Positions 36,272-47,693 of a stretch of DNA of 64,000 bases are shown in pieces (the stretch's first letter is position 1; every line of letters begins with the position of its first letter). A program made the translations under genes and the position numbers. This DNA is from Yponomeuta sedellus (taxonomy: Eukaryota; Arthropoda; Insecta; Lepidoptera; Yponomeutidae), in contig OW203734.1 in assembly GCA_934045075.1 (NCBI GenBank), positions 9,869,516-9,933,515 of the forward strand. Direction: 5' to 3'. The notes beneath the pieces were generated by a model. The model was not told where the DNA came from, did no database searches, and worked only from the letters and a program-made list of their open reading frames with translations.

Positions 36272-36318
36272 TGTCCTAAAATGTTCGTGTATGACTCATA
36301 CACGAACATTTTAGGACA
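36272..36318. repeat. Perfect 47-bp palindrome
   Basis: Arms of 23 bp (TGTCCTAAAATGTTCGTGTA plus TGA, and its exact complement) are separated by a single C. The symmetry continues imperfectly outward (ggatg/catcc). As single-stranded DNA or RNA it would form an almost loop-free hairpin. Confidence 0.9.
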
Positions 36319-36702
36319 TCCTTACGGCCACTTTATAGTTACGGACGATTTTAGCAGTGAAATGTAAAGGTTGACGTGCTGTCGATTGCACGCTGTTTCA
36401 TTTCCATTGGTTTCCCACCAAAAACAGTGATGCCAGAATGCTGAATGGCTTTTGACATAAAATATGAGAAAGAAAGAGTGACGAAAGAAGTACACCGAGA
36501 TGCGGGTGCAGGAAGGGCCTGTAGGAGAAGCCCCAGGCGGATATTATGTCGACCTAATATGGGATGTATTAGCAAAGGGCAAGTTTCCCGTCAAAAGTTA
36601 CACCACACACTTTAAATGGAACTTTGTATGAAGAAGTTTAGTTGAGCGTTTCTTGTATTACATTTAGGAAAGTGGTGCATTAGACCTTACTTTTATATTA
36701 TA

Positions 36703-36893
36703 CTAGCTGAAACAGCGAACTTCGTACCGCCTAATAGTCGATTCTTTTTTTTTATTATTTTTCTCTCCGTAAGAACCATCCTCGTACTTCAAGGAATATT
36801 CTGAAAAAAGAATTAGCGAAATCGGTTCAGCTGCTCTCGAGATTTGCGCTTACCAACACATTCAGCGATTAATTTTTATATTATAGAAGATAA
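36703..36893 (+). repeat. Dispersed repeat, copy 3 of 3
   Basis: It begins actagctgaaacagcgaact and ends ttatattatagaagataa, collinear with the units at 18122 and 20393 and in the same orientation. It contains the ccgcctaa segment that copy 2 lacks. Confidence 0.65.
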
Positions 36894-37544
36894 TACAGCA
36901 TATATACGTCTCACAAGCCTTCTCTCATAGAGAGAGTACGGGCTTAATCACCAAGCGTGCCAACCGCAGTCGACCTTAGATTACTTTATTTCACTTTTAC
37001 TTTTTTCCAGAAGCCTCTTATCACAACAGTATAATCTGAGAAATTGTTAAGGCGAGACAAGCTCTGGCTGTGTGGGGGTTAGGAAGTGTCCAAATATTGT
37101 AACCGACTAATGGTAATAACTTTTTTTATTCTACCGATTTAAAAAAACTTCGAGGTCTATTCAGTTCAGGACTTAGAGGAGGATAAGCAATCCGCCATCA
37201 TACATTTACACAATATACTTTGAAAATATCAACTGGCTACCAATTACGGTTCAAGAGTCCATTGTAGTTCAGACAGACAAGAGACTCTATTATTACATCG
37301 TCGAATCGAACATCGAATCGTCAAGAAGGTGTCGTGACAATTTGACTGTGAAACAATCGAGTTGGTTCGAGTTGAATTTTTTCGAATTCAATTCGATTTC
37401 AATTCAATTCGAGTTGAATTTGAAATTCAATGCGCATATGTAGGGGTTGATATGCTGTCGATTGGTCGCTGGCTTGTTATATTATATAGGCGTCGGACCA
37501 AACATCCGTGCAAAATCATAGCGGCCTACAGTGCGCGCATGTGA
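36894..37544. other. Intronic stretch, no gene seen
   Basis: No motif-bearing frame is present. A local run of related words (gaattcaattcgatttcaattcaattcgag) occurs near 37380-37430. Confidence 0.4.
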
Positions 37545-37690
37545 ACATTCTTCTTCTTCAGGCTATATAAGTCCACTGCTGGACATAGCCCTCCCCTAAT
37601 GAGCGCCATAGCGCAAGGTTGTGCCATCAATGGGGGGTAATGCTCATAATCCCCACGCGAACATTGATAATAATGCTCGACAGATGGCTT
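37545..37690 (-). repeat. LINE 3' tail fragment
   Basis: The segment contains cttcttcttcaggctatata and gtccactgctggacatagcc. From memory this is the reverse of a frequent 3' end of insect LINEs (a purine-rich gaagaagaag tail after 'ggcctatgtccagcagtgg'). The GAAGAAGAAG tail resembles the end of the RTE element near 44170. Confidence 0.4.
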
Positions 37691-37784
37691 GACCAAAAGC
37701 CTTTGACTTCGCACGTGTGCCTCTGACTTGACTGGACTTAAGTTTAAATAACAATAATATTGGCCTTTTGCATCTACTTAATGA

Positions 37785-38210
37785 GATGATTTATACATCG
37801 TCTAGTGGCATCTTCACCCCCACCAGATGGGTGAAGGGACCACTCCGACGCTGTAGTGCCTGGGACATGGTTTTATAGATGGTGTAGGCTTGCCCAGCAA
37901 ATATACCATCCTGACAGCTTAGTCGGCCTAGCCCACAGGAAACACTAGTCAATACGTGCGGAGCTAACCAAGCCGCGGGTTTCCTCACGATTTTTTCCTT
38001 CACAGTTAGCGTGTGGTATTGCGACTACAAATTCGCAAATGTACGTAACTTTGAAATTAAACAAAGTCATTAGTACATGCCCGCACTGGGGATCGAACCT
38101 GGGGCTCTCGCTTGCGTGTCTGTCGTTGCGTGTGTAGCGAGTCCATGGTACTACCCACTGCGCTACCACCGCTTGGTAGCGTACCTTGGTACCACCACCA
38201 AGCGGACTTA
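37785..38210 (-). repeat. tRNA-headed SINE-like composite
   Basis: On the minus strand, the segment near 38176-38084 has box A-like TGGTAGCGCAGTGGG and box B GGTTCGATCCCC, the RNA polymerase III promoter of a tRNA-derived SINE. The body continues through text such as ggtttcctcacgattttttc. A short inverted duplication built on 'taccaccgcttggtagcgtacc' follows at the head end. The left limit is uncertain. Confidence 0.5.
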
Positions 38211-38380
38211 AGTTAAGTCAAATACTAAAAAAAACACTGAACTGAATAAATAGATCTATACACTGCTTGGATAGTGTAGCATCAAAAACTGAAAGCTCGA
38301 ATCATTATTCCAGAACCTTAATTCATATGGCAGTTGAATCATTATTATATTATTAAATCATTGGATAATATATGTATGTA

Positions 38381-38626
38381 CAGTCTATTTATCCTTACTC
38401 GGCCAATTTAGTAAACAAGATTCTACCCGTAAAGTATGGATTTTAGTCGCAAAGCGCCGTTTTCCCGTAAATGACGTAATCGGGGAGACTATTTTAGATA
38501 ACACGCTGTCAATTCTATAAACAAAGTTCATTAAGTTGCGAGAAAATATGTCGTTTTGGCATCAAATATCAATTTTGAGGTTAGAATCTTGTTTACTAAA
38601 TTGGCCAAGTAAGGATAAATAGACTG
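38381..38626. mobile_element. Fold-back MITE, copy 2 (TA target site)
   Basis: It has the same ends as the element at 2900-3156 (CAGTCTATTTAT...ATAAATAGACTG), with internal differences such as ggccaa for gacaa. Flanking TA dinucleotides are at 38379-38380 and 38627-38628. At 246 bp it is slightly shorter than copy 1. Confidence 0.8.
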
Positions 38627-38905
38627 TACTAACAACACACTACAATTATACACAATGCAACTTTTGCTGGTAAAATAAATTTCTTGTACCAATGTCAAGT
38701 AATAGTTGGGAATTTTTTTGTTTAATTAATGTGGCACACCCACATACGGCCTAAAAGACCATGGAACTTGATGCATGTGAGTTAGTTTGTAAGATAAAGC
38801 TGTACTTGTACTTAAACTATTTTATGTAATCAACTTTTTATGTGATGCTTTATGTGTGTGTAAGGAAAAGTAAATTACTTAAGTATTTATCTATCTATCA
38901 GTTAT

Positions 38906-39420
<515 letters not shown>

Positions 39421-40264
39421 GGGTAGTCGGTGCAATACAGAAATAGTGAAATTAGGAATTCAACAAAATTTATATAAACTTACTTAAACCACATACATAA
39501 ATAAATAAATAATTAAGATATCGACGGTTAAAAGGCAATAGGGCATTAGCGAAAAAAACTAAATGGTCCAGGAGCGCAATTTAAAGTATAACATTTCAGA
39601 AAAAATTACATATCTTTTTTATTTATTGTCATAACGTAAAGATGGAAACAGCTCTAAGCTCGAAGAAAATACGAGCATTAATTGACATTTTATTTTATTT
39701 GATTCGACGTTGCTCTATGTAGTTTAATGTCGCTTAACTCAATCGAACATATTTTTTACATAAGGTAATTCGGCATATGTCATATCTTCATATAAAAAAA
39801 CGAAGAGTATAGAAGACTAAGCTACATTTGATTTCCGTACACCAAGAGGTAATAGGGCATGAGTCACATGACTGTTGAATAACTAAAATAGGTAAAGAGG
39901 GATATATGACGTTTCACACCATTGTGACAAAAGGTAAAGGAGCACAAGAAACAGTGCTTAGTCAAAACATGGGAGGATGTCAGACTTTAGTGACACCGTA
40001 AGTGGTTTGAAAAAAAGGTAACATGGTACTTCCACACGTCAAGATTTGTAGGCCAAGAGGAAAACAAGAACATCCCACATGTGAAATTAAACGTCACGTC
40101 CTAAAAATAATAGATTCACAACCAACATGATTCTCCTTTGAAATGAGACCTAAAGTAACTGCATACGTTAGATGATGTTAGTGGTATCATCATGGTTCTT
40201 ACGTACCAGATTAGTAACCTACATCAGATACTATTTGGAGATAGTGATGATACTCGCGTCCGCA
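39421..40264. other. Intronic stretch, no gene seen
   Basis: AT-rich sequence without recognisable coding or repeat structure before the 5' region of the RTE element. It contains the phrase 'cgacggttaaaaggcaatagggcatta', similar to the text at 45105-45130. Confidence 0.35.
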
Positions 40265-40464
40265 GGAATTACCCTCTGAAACTCTGCACGTGCCTCCCGG
40301 GTGGTGCTAAACGAGTATTAACACCGATTATCGGGCGGCGGTTATGATAACCCGACAACTGGCTTGCCAGAAGGCCCCACAGGCCTAGAGGACTAAATAA
40401 CCTCTGAAAACGATGGAGCGGAAAGGATGGGCATACTACCGCTACTAATACTCCCAAGAAAACT

Positions 40465-41870
40465 ATGAGCAGGATGAACAATAGTAAGGATTTGTCAGAC
40501 CATCCGGTTGACGCCCGGCGCCAGGACGGTTACGGGTCACTTGGTGTGAAATATGCTACCGGCCGCAAGAAGGTGACACAGCAGGCCCCTTGCGGAAATT
40601 GGGTTACTGCTGATCAAACTCTACTCCGTAACAAAAAGAGACAAATCCGGGACATTCACCACGCTCTCACCATAGCCACTTGGAACGTTCGTGGTCTCTT
40701 CAAACCAGGAGTAGCCGAAGTCGTGGAGAAGGAAATGGACAGGTATAATGTGGATATTCTTGCTATAAGTGAAACCCATATAAAAGACTCGGGACACTAC
40801 ACTACTCCATGTGAAAAATTGTCCATAGTGTCTGGATACACAGAGAATAGCTACAGCGGTGTGGCCGTCCTCGTCGCCAAAACGCACAAAACAAGGTAAT
40901 GGGATACGATTCCATCAATGACAGGATATTGAAAATCAGATTAGAAGCACATCCATACCCACTCAACCTACTCGCCATCTATGCACCAACATCTGCATCC
41001 AGTGAAGAAGAAATCGCTAAGTTCTACGACCAACTAAACAAAGCAGTCCAAGATGTTCCTAAGAAAGAGCCATTATTAATACTTGGCGATTTTAATGCTA
41101 AAATAGGAAAAACTGAGGATGATTACCATCTCAAAAAGATTGTCGATCTTGGACTGGGAGTCAGAAACAACCGTGTTAACATGCTTTTGGACTTTTGCAT
41201 GGAGAACGACCTTTCGGTTATGAACACCTGGTTTCAACAACACCCTACACGACTCTACACGTGGACGTCACCTTATGGTCTTCACAGGAACCAAATTGAC
41301 TTCGTTCTAGTAAACCAAAGATGGAGGTCATCTATATCAGCAGCAAAGACGAGGCCAGGTGCAGACTGCGCCAGTGACCACCAGCTTCTGACTGCTAAGT
41401 TTAAAATCCGTCTGAAAAAGTCAAAAATAGGTACCCTCAACAAACCAATAAAGCTAAATAAACATGCGTGTCTGCAATACTGTAAGGAGATCCAGAAGCA
41501 ACTACCAAAGCTCGAAAACGATCCATTTGAATCAGCCGATGCAACCTGGACCAGTCTTAAGGATAGAATCCTGGATGAAGCAAAACATGCGGCAAACAAC
41601 AATAAGGCCACAGAGCCAAGAGCAGACTGGATGAGTGAAGACACGTGGACAATGGTTAAGCAGAGGAAATCTTTAAAGGAACAGGGCTTAAACTCAGCCG
41701 AAGAACGAAGCCACTATGCGGAGCTACATAGCGTTGTCCAAAAACTTTGCAGGAAAGATCGAGAGGCCTACATCGACAGTATAATTATGCTCCGATATAG
41801 AAAAATGTTCGGAAAGGGCGCACTCCCGAGATATGTTTCAAAAGGTAAAACTGCTCGCAAAGCAATTTAA
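40465..41870 (+). pseudogene. RTE apurinic-type endonuclease domain, frameshifted at 40899
   Basis: The domain nicks target DNA to prime reverse transcription. The APE-family motifs are all visible across two frames: TWNVRGL (Asn), an S-E-T-H block (catalytic Glu), AIYAPTSA, LILGDFNAKIG (Asp/Asn) and ASDHQLLTAKF (Asp-His), in the correct order. The first frame ends at 40899 and the second continues from the same point, so one base change separates them. After 41750 comes the linker toward the RT domain. Confidence 0.8.
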
Positions 41871-42571
41871 ACAGTAGCACTGGACCATTGAAAATGAAAA
41901 GGGGACGCCCTTATTGGATAAAGATGAGGTACTCGAAAGATGGAGGAGCTACTGTCGGCAGCTATACAGCGAAAACAGCGATGAAGGAACTGTGGAAATG
42001 GATTATTCGGAAAAGAAACCAGACATCCTCCTCGAGGAAGGAAAGGCAGCACTTCTCAAACTAAAAGACAAGGCATGTGGCAGCGATGGCCTAACCGCGC
42101 AAATCGCTTCGAAATATAGGAAGTGAAGGCATAGCAATCGCACATACCGTGTGTCAAAAAGTCTGGAGAACGGGTCAATGGCCAGCAGATTGGACCGAAT
42201 CAATCGTAGTGCCTATACACAAGAAAGGATCTACCCGTAAATGTGAGAATTACAGAACCATCTCTATCATCTCTCACGCGGGAAAAATCCTCTTACACGT
42301 CCAAAAACACCGGCTTGCACCCAACGTCAATAGCCAAATACCGAAGGAACAAGCTGGATTTGTAAAAGGAAGAGGAACGAGGGAACAAATCTTGAACATT
42401 CGACAGCTGATCGAAAAATGCAGGGAACATAACATCACTATAGCCTTGTGTTTCATCGATTATGCAAAAGCCTTTGACTGTATCAGCTGGAAGGTAAAGT
42501 TATGAAGGAGATGGGTATACCGGACCACCTTACCTTTCTTGTGCAGCAACTGTACTCCAACCGTCAATCGA

Positions 42572-43220
42572 TAGACATTTGTACCTTATTTTATATTGAT
42601 ATAATGTGACTTAAATTTTAAACTTATGAAATTGAATGTACTGATATTTTATTGTAATTTTAATGACATTTATTTTAACTTATTGTAATTCTTATTTTAA
42701 TGTAATCGCAATTCACTGAATTTTATTTTAATTAAATTGAATTTTATTAACACTAATTTTAAACATTAGACAATTCAATCATGTAATGCCCCGGCGCCTT
42801 GCTTGTGACTACTCTACGGAGTAAACAGAGATAAGGCGCCGGGGAATGCAGGCATTTTCGAATACGAACAATTAATGTAATTAATGTAATGTAATTTCAA
42901 TACAATATAATTTGAATATAATAAAAGGTCACCTTAGGTCTTATAATGTGAATGGGTTTTGAAAAAAAAAAAAAAAAAAAGAACAAAGGGAAAAAAAAAA
43001 AAAAAAAAAACAAGATGATAAAACGACAAAGAAACAAAAAGGACGATAAAAAAAAAAAAAAGAAAAGACCCTGTCAGACACAACGACAACGAACCCATTA
43101 GAATAAGCATAGTTGAAATATTTAACATTAGTAAACTTAGTATGTATCAATTATAGACTCAAGGATGCCACACAATAAATAGTGGCAGTAAACCTTTTAA
43201 TTTAAAAAAAAAAAAAAAAA
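42572..43220 (+). mobile_element. Young poly(A) retroposon inside the RTE element
   Basis: A roughly 650-bp insertion ends in a pure A-tract (43205-43220) and is flanked by an identical 11-13-bp target duplication (ccgtcaatcga at 42561-42571 and 43221-43231). These are signs of a recent target-primed insertion. It has no open frame. It carries an AT-rich first part, a very stable GC hairpin at 42789-42844, three long A-rich tracts (42960-43070) and an AATAAA signal 38 bp before the tail. It may be a 5'-truncated LINE 3' UTR or a SINE-like RNA. The family is not recognised. Confidence 0.75.
42789..42844 (+). other. Strong GC hairpin within the retroposon
   Basis: CCCCGGCGCCTT (42789-42800) pairs perfectly with AAGGCGCCGGGG (42833-42844). 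Inside the 32-nt loop, TACTC (42810-42814) pairs with GAGTA (42819-42823) around a TACG tetraloop. The isolated GC island in AT-rich surroundings suggests selection on RNA structure, for example recognition by a reverse transcriptase. Confidence 0.85.
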
Positions 43221-44164
43221 CCGTCAATCGAAAAGACGAATTGAGAACAGTCTTTCACACTGCTTCAAAGCAGAACAAGGAGTGCGCCAGGGATGCATAC
43301 TATCTCCCCAACTGTTCAATCTGATCGGGGAACATATAATGAGAAGTGTTTTGAATGATTGAGAGGGGGGCATTCGGATAGGTGGGCATCTTCTGAACAA
43401 CCTTCGCTTTGCCGATGACACCACCGTCATAGGCGCCTCGGAAACAGAGCTGGCTGAGCTTCTAGCGAGAGTGGATAGTATACGGACTTCATATCAACAG
43501 AAGTAAGACCAAGTTGATGTTTATTGATAGATCGGGCACCTTGCAATGAACCAACGAGCTGCGAGACCTTGATGTTGTACACAAATTTGTATACTTAGGC
43601 TCGCAAATAAGCAATGACGGAGACTGCGAACAAGAAGTTGTCAGAAGATCCCAGATGGCTAAGTCAGCAGTGAAGATATGGAAAAACAGAAGCATCCACC
43701 GCAAGACAAAGATAAAACTAATGCGGACCCTTATCTTCTCAATATTTCTGTATGCCTCTGAAACCTGGACATTAAAGGCCCGTAATCTGAAAAGAATAGA
43801 TGCGTTTGAAATGTGGTGCTGGCGGAGAATGCTCCGTATATCTTGGAACGCCGCATAAACGTCTATTCTAGAAGAACTTCAAATAAAGACGAGGCTCTCC
43901 ACAATCTGCACCCAACGCATCCTGAAGTTCTTCGGACATACCGTCCGACGCGGGCCAGATAACCTGGAGTATGTTATCATCACAGGTCGAGCGAACGGGA
44001 AACGAAGCAGAGGACGACCACTAACGCGTTGGTCAGATATAATAACTAAAGCTTCGGGAAGGACCCTACAAGCAGCCATACATCTGGCGCGTAATAGAAT
44101 CCAATGGAGAGAGCTGGTGGCGGAATCTGCCCTTAGTCACATCCGTCAGCCATGAGGAAACGAC

Positions 44165-44420
44165 GACGAAGAAGAAGGAGATAGTTAGATAAAGAGGATA
44201 AAGAATGAGAGTGGAACATTCGGTAGAGGACGCCCTAGGCGCACTTAAGTAGACCAAATTTTGGACGTGTTGGCAAAGGGCCGGATAAAAAGTACCCACA
44301 ACCGGAGAGCGTCCATGCAACGACTTATGAATGTAGATGAAGCGAAAGAGGTGTGCAAAGATCGTGGCAAGTAGCAAGCCTTATTCTCTGTCTACCTCTC
44401 TGGGATACAGGCGTAAAAAT
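44165..44420 (+). pseudogene. Relic of a LINE C-terminus
   Basis: The translation passes through G-R-G-R-P-R-R-T, D-Q-I-L-D-V-L-A-K-G and R-L-M-N-V-D-E-A-K, with stops between. From memory, similar 'RGRPRR...D..LDVL' tails end the RT proteins of several insect LINEs. It follows directly on the tail of the RTE element and probably belongs to another, 5'-truncated copy. Confidence 0.35.
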
Positions 44421-44570
44421 ACCGACTGATTTTGGGATAAGCGACTCGCTAAATAGGTACTTGAGAACAACAGAGACCTGATTATGTGATACAAATTGGC
44501 ATACGCACCAATTCATAACATATCCTTGTAAAGTAATACGGCGTAAGTAACAGAGTTGTATTATGTTGTA

Positions 44571-44825
44571 AATGGTAGTAGGGTATAACCGACAGTTAAA
44601 TAGTAAATAGGTTTTAGTAATTGCCTATAAGCGACAACTGTATGGCAAACTTGTGAATGGTAATAGGGTATAACCGACAATTCAATATTAATTAGGTTTA
44701 AGTAGTTGCCTATAAGCGACAGCTGTATTGTAAACTTGTAAATGGCAGTAAGGTATAACCAACGCTTAGTGTTTTTGACGACAAAGGTAAAGAGACATTA
44801 GTTCCAACTTTAAAAATAGGTGCTT
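44571..44825. repeat. Three imperfect 85-bp tandem units
   Basis: Units start at 44571, 44656 and 44741 with aatggnagtanggtataacc and contain attgcctataagcgaca. The third is partial. The constant 85-bp spacing marks a small tandem array. The phrase recurs in part near 45105-45130 and 39530. Confidence 0.7.
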
Positions 44826-45215
44826 CTGGTAAAGAACCGTAAGCGCCCAGAAGCTCCACACCAGTAGGAAGTAAAACGACATTACCGACTAGAGGCCAAA
44901 GTTGATGCCATTTTTACAGGGATACAAGTGCCGTTAAGGAAAAAACGGCCTAAAAATAGGTCGGTAACACCAAAACGACAAAAACCCAGTTTTTTGCTGG
45001 GAGAGAAGCGACAATAAAGTCATTGTAGAGCTGTGGGAGTAAGCGCATTCGACGCAGATTTTTTTTTTCAAGTGAGATGGCATTCAAAACTCAGTTTAGA
45101 CCAAAATGTCGCTTATGCCCTATATCCTTTTAACCGTCGATATACATACATACTAATAAATAAATTATATATGGGGAGAGGAAAAATATAATATACCTAC
45201 GTAATATTTACTGCA
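44826..45215. other. No recognisable feature
   Basis: Unique-looking sequence between the 85-bp array and the LINE fragment. No frame with a motif is seen. Confidence 0.4.
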
Positions 45216-45643
45216 TTATTTAATTATTGAAAGGTAGTATTCCTTCACTCTACACTTAAATATCGCAGATGAAGGAGACTGTCTTATTACTAGTGGCAGT
45301 GCATTCCACAGTCGGACGGCTGTGGCTGAGAAGGAGTTACTGAAGAACTTCGTCGAGTGACTAGGTGTCTTCAGCAACAGATTTTGAGCTAAACGCAACG
45401 TACGACTGTGAGAATCATGCAGAAACAGAAAGCGTTGTTTAAGGTAGACAGGAGTGGTAGGATTGAACAGCACAGAGTAGAGAAACCGAATATGAACCGT
45501 ATGGCGAAGTTCTGGAGGCGCTCAAGCTTATCTAATTGCTCTTGTGTAAGGTCAAGATAGCTAGCATCAGCATAATCGAGGATAGGGAGTAGTAGAGATT
45601 GTGCGAGATTAGGACACCGGGCGATGAGACTTAAATCTTTCAT
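45216..45643 (-). pseudogene. Jockey-like LINE, C-terminal fragment with internal deletion
   Basis: Two overlapping minus frames read LLLPILDYADASYLDLTQ and LDKLERLQNFAIRFIFG, then TPVYLKQRFLFLHDSHSRTL and FSATAVRLWNALPLVIRQ. These are the typical post-RT region of jockey/BS-type LINEs. The junction between the two frames near 45475 loses several dozen residues, and the N-terminal RT core is missing. It is adjacent to an oppositely oriented RTE fragment (45650-45835). Confidence 0.7.
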
Positions 45644-45649
45644 TTTAAC

Positions 45650-45835
45650 ATCTAAACTGTCCTACTTACTGTATGGATGCGAAACGCGCAGGGTAACCAA
45701 AGATACCACGCACCGGGTCCAAGTCTTCGTCAAGTAATGCATAAGTGAGATTCTCGGTATTTTCTGGACCGAGCGGACCAACAAAATTCAAATCATCACC
45801 AAATTACTGAATCCTTACTTAATTACGGTTACAAA
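45650..45835 (+). pseudogene. Small RTE fragment
   Basis: The plus-strand translation gives L-L-Y-G-C-E-T, then V-Q-V-F-V and S-E-I-L-G-I-F-W. This resembles the C-terminal region of RTE/R1-like reverse transcriptases (compare the Y-A-S-E-T-W block at 43755 in this window). It is cut off abruptly by the 629-bp tandem duplication. Confidence 0.45.
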
Positions 45836-47094
45836 ATATAGATAAATGCTGGCAGATAAATTGCAAAAAAGATATAAAGAAATGTATAAATCTGGTGAAT
45901 GTTCCATTTAGTAATTTTGGGAAAGATTTATAAATTTTTATGGCTTTACATTTATGAGCTAATCAAAGGGCACAGAGTGCGCTAGGCCAAGTTCTTGGTC
46001 GGCTCACACTGTGCATATGTCGCCGACAACTGGTAAAATTAGCCGTCGAAATAACTTCCTAGGACGTTCATTAGGCTTAGCCAAGTAATTAGAAAGGCTG
46101 AAGGTCATTCAGCCGTGTGAATGATAAAACGTTTAAATAACCTGGCTGAAGGTGGTTAGCCAAGTGATCAGTAAAAGACGGCGCGTCTGCTTTGGTAGGA
46201 TGACCTGATGATACAGTACTCACATTACTTGCCACCTCAGTTTATCGGTGACCTCGGCACCCGAAGGTAACCAGATCCGTCCCATAAGATCAGTTTCAAC
46301 CAAATATCATAGCACTCCTACCAGAGCTGACATAGGTGAAGTAAATCAGTTGTTGCGTTGACGCCATCTTGAATTATCTAAATTCTTTCAACAAAAAGGC
46401 TTATTTCAGTCAGCCAAGTGGTCAAACGTTTTAGACAATGCCATATAATAATTTTATAATGAAAATATAGATAAATGCTGGCAGATAAATTGCAAAAAAG
46501 ATATAAAGAAATGTATAAATCTGGTGAATGTTCCATTTAGTAATTTTGGGAAAGATTTATAAATTTTTATGGCTTTACATTTTTGAGCTAATCAAAGGGC
46601 ACAGAGTGCGCTGGACCAAGTTCTTGGTCGGCTCACACTGTGCATATGTCGCCGACAACTGGTAAAATTAGCCGTCGAAATAACTTCCTAGGACGTTCAT
46701 TAGGCGTAGCCAAGTAATTAGAAAGGCTGAAGGTCATTCAGCCGTGTGAATGATAAAACGTTTAAATAACCTGGCTGAAGGTGGTTAGCCAAGTGATCAG
46801 TAAAAGACGGCGCGTCTGCTTTGGTAGGATGACCTGATGATACAGTACTCACATTACTTGCCACCTCAGTTTATCGGTGACCTCGGCACCCGAAGGTAAC
46901 CAGATCCGTCCCATAAGATCAGTTTCAACCAAATATCATAGCACTCCTACCAGAGCTGACATAGGTGAAGTAAATCAGTTGTTGCGTTGACGCCATCTTG
47001 AATTATCTAAATTCTTTCAACAAAAAGGCTTATTTCAGTCAGCCAAGTGGTCAAACGTTTTAGACAATGCCATATAATAATTTTATAATGAAAA
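45836..47094. repeat. Near-perfect 629-bp tandem direct duplication
   Basis: The sequence from aatatagataaatgctggca to ttttataatgaaaa occurs twice head to tail, with a constant offset of 629 bp (45841 to 46470; 46461 to 47090). I see only a handful of substitutions between copies (for example tttatgagct/tttttgagct and taggcc/tggacc). There is no open frame or recognisable motif, and no inverted ends. This is either a very recent duplication, the edge of a 629-bp satellite, or an assembly duplication. Confidence 0.9.
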
Positions 47095-47693
47095 GGCTAG
47101 CCATGTAGAGTGTGACAAACTGATCTGACCCAGTGAAGAGGTAACTTTTGTCTAAACTTGAGATATATAAATAATAAATTACCTATGCGTAGAATTGGCA
47201 GGCTGATTTAATGAGTTGGCGACGACACATGTAACGACATGGACCCATTCAAGCACTTTACAATCCCTCTCTATCATAGAAGCCAGTTATGTCACAAGAC
47301 CGAAAATTTCAAATCAAAACATTACTTATCATTTGATGCTACTATAGTTCACAAGATGTGGGGATCCATCCAAATATTGCAATTTTCGGCGCTCACTCAC
47401 TGATGAATCATCAAGTCTATGGTACTTCTAATTGAGCTAAAGATTTGAAATATAAACCGTGTTCATTGAGTAACTAACGGAAAAAATCGAAATTAACGAA
47501 AAATATACAGGGTGACCATGTTATACAGGGTCTTAATTTGAGGAGAACTACCTAATTCCATAGGACCTACAAAAAAAAAAATGTAGAAGACCTAACCTCA
47601 TTATTATGGTTATTTTTATATTGATCAAAAGTTGGTTTGAAAGAGGATGTGATTTTCAATTAAACTGAAAATTAATTAAAAGCTACCACTTAC
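47095..47693. other. 3' flank of the ash1 5' exon, intronic
   Basis: Intronic sequence with no recognised motif apart from the donor GTAAGT at its right edge, read on the minus strand. Confidence 0.5.

Larger units (their letters stand above)
41914..44149 (+). pseudogene. RTE reverse transcriptase domain, split by an insertion
   Basis: RT blocks are readable in order: PIHKKGSTRKCENYRTISI, KEQAGFVKGRGTREQ and FIDYAKAFD (first catalytic aspartate). After the insertion come a block beginning A-E-Q-G-V-R-Q-G-C (near 43270) and FADDTTV (catalytic pair, about 43400), then the C-terminal arm ending near 44149. Frame breaks occur at about 42125, 42505, 43360, 43500 and 43855. Removing the insertion would restore one target site copy exactly at the Arg-Gln-Ser codons near 42565. 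Confidence 0.8.
40265..44170 (+). mobile_element. RTE-type LINE, near full length, broken
   Basis: It contains a GC-richer 5' leader (about 40265-40464), an endonuclease domain, a reverse transcriptase domain, and a purine-rich 3' tail (cgacgacgaagaagaagg, about 44160). The order EN-RT without a long ORF1 and the sequence type fit the RTE clade. A 0.65-kb retroposon (42572-43220) interrupts the RT domain. Several stops and frameshifts show that this copy is dead. Confidence 0.8.

Noticed and set aside
42934..43150. Phe/Val-rich membrane-like small proteins
   Set aside because: These frames are the reverse translation of A-rich tracts in the retroposon (poly-Phe from poly-T).
45836..47094. 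LTR pair of a retrotransposon
   Set aside because: The two copies are directly adjacent with no internal sequence, and have no TG...CA ends or primer-binding site.
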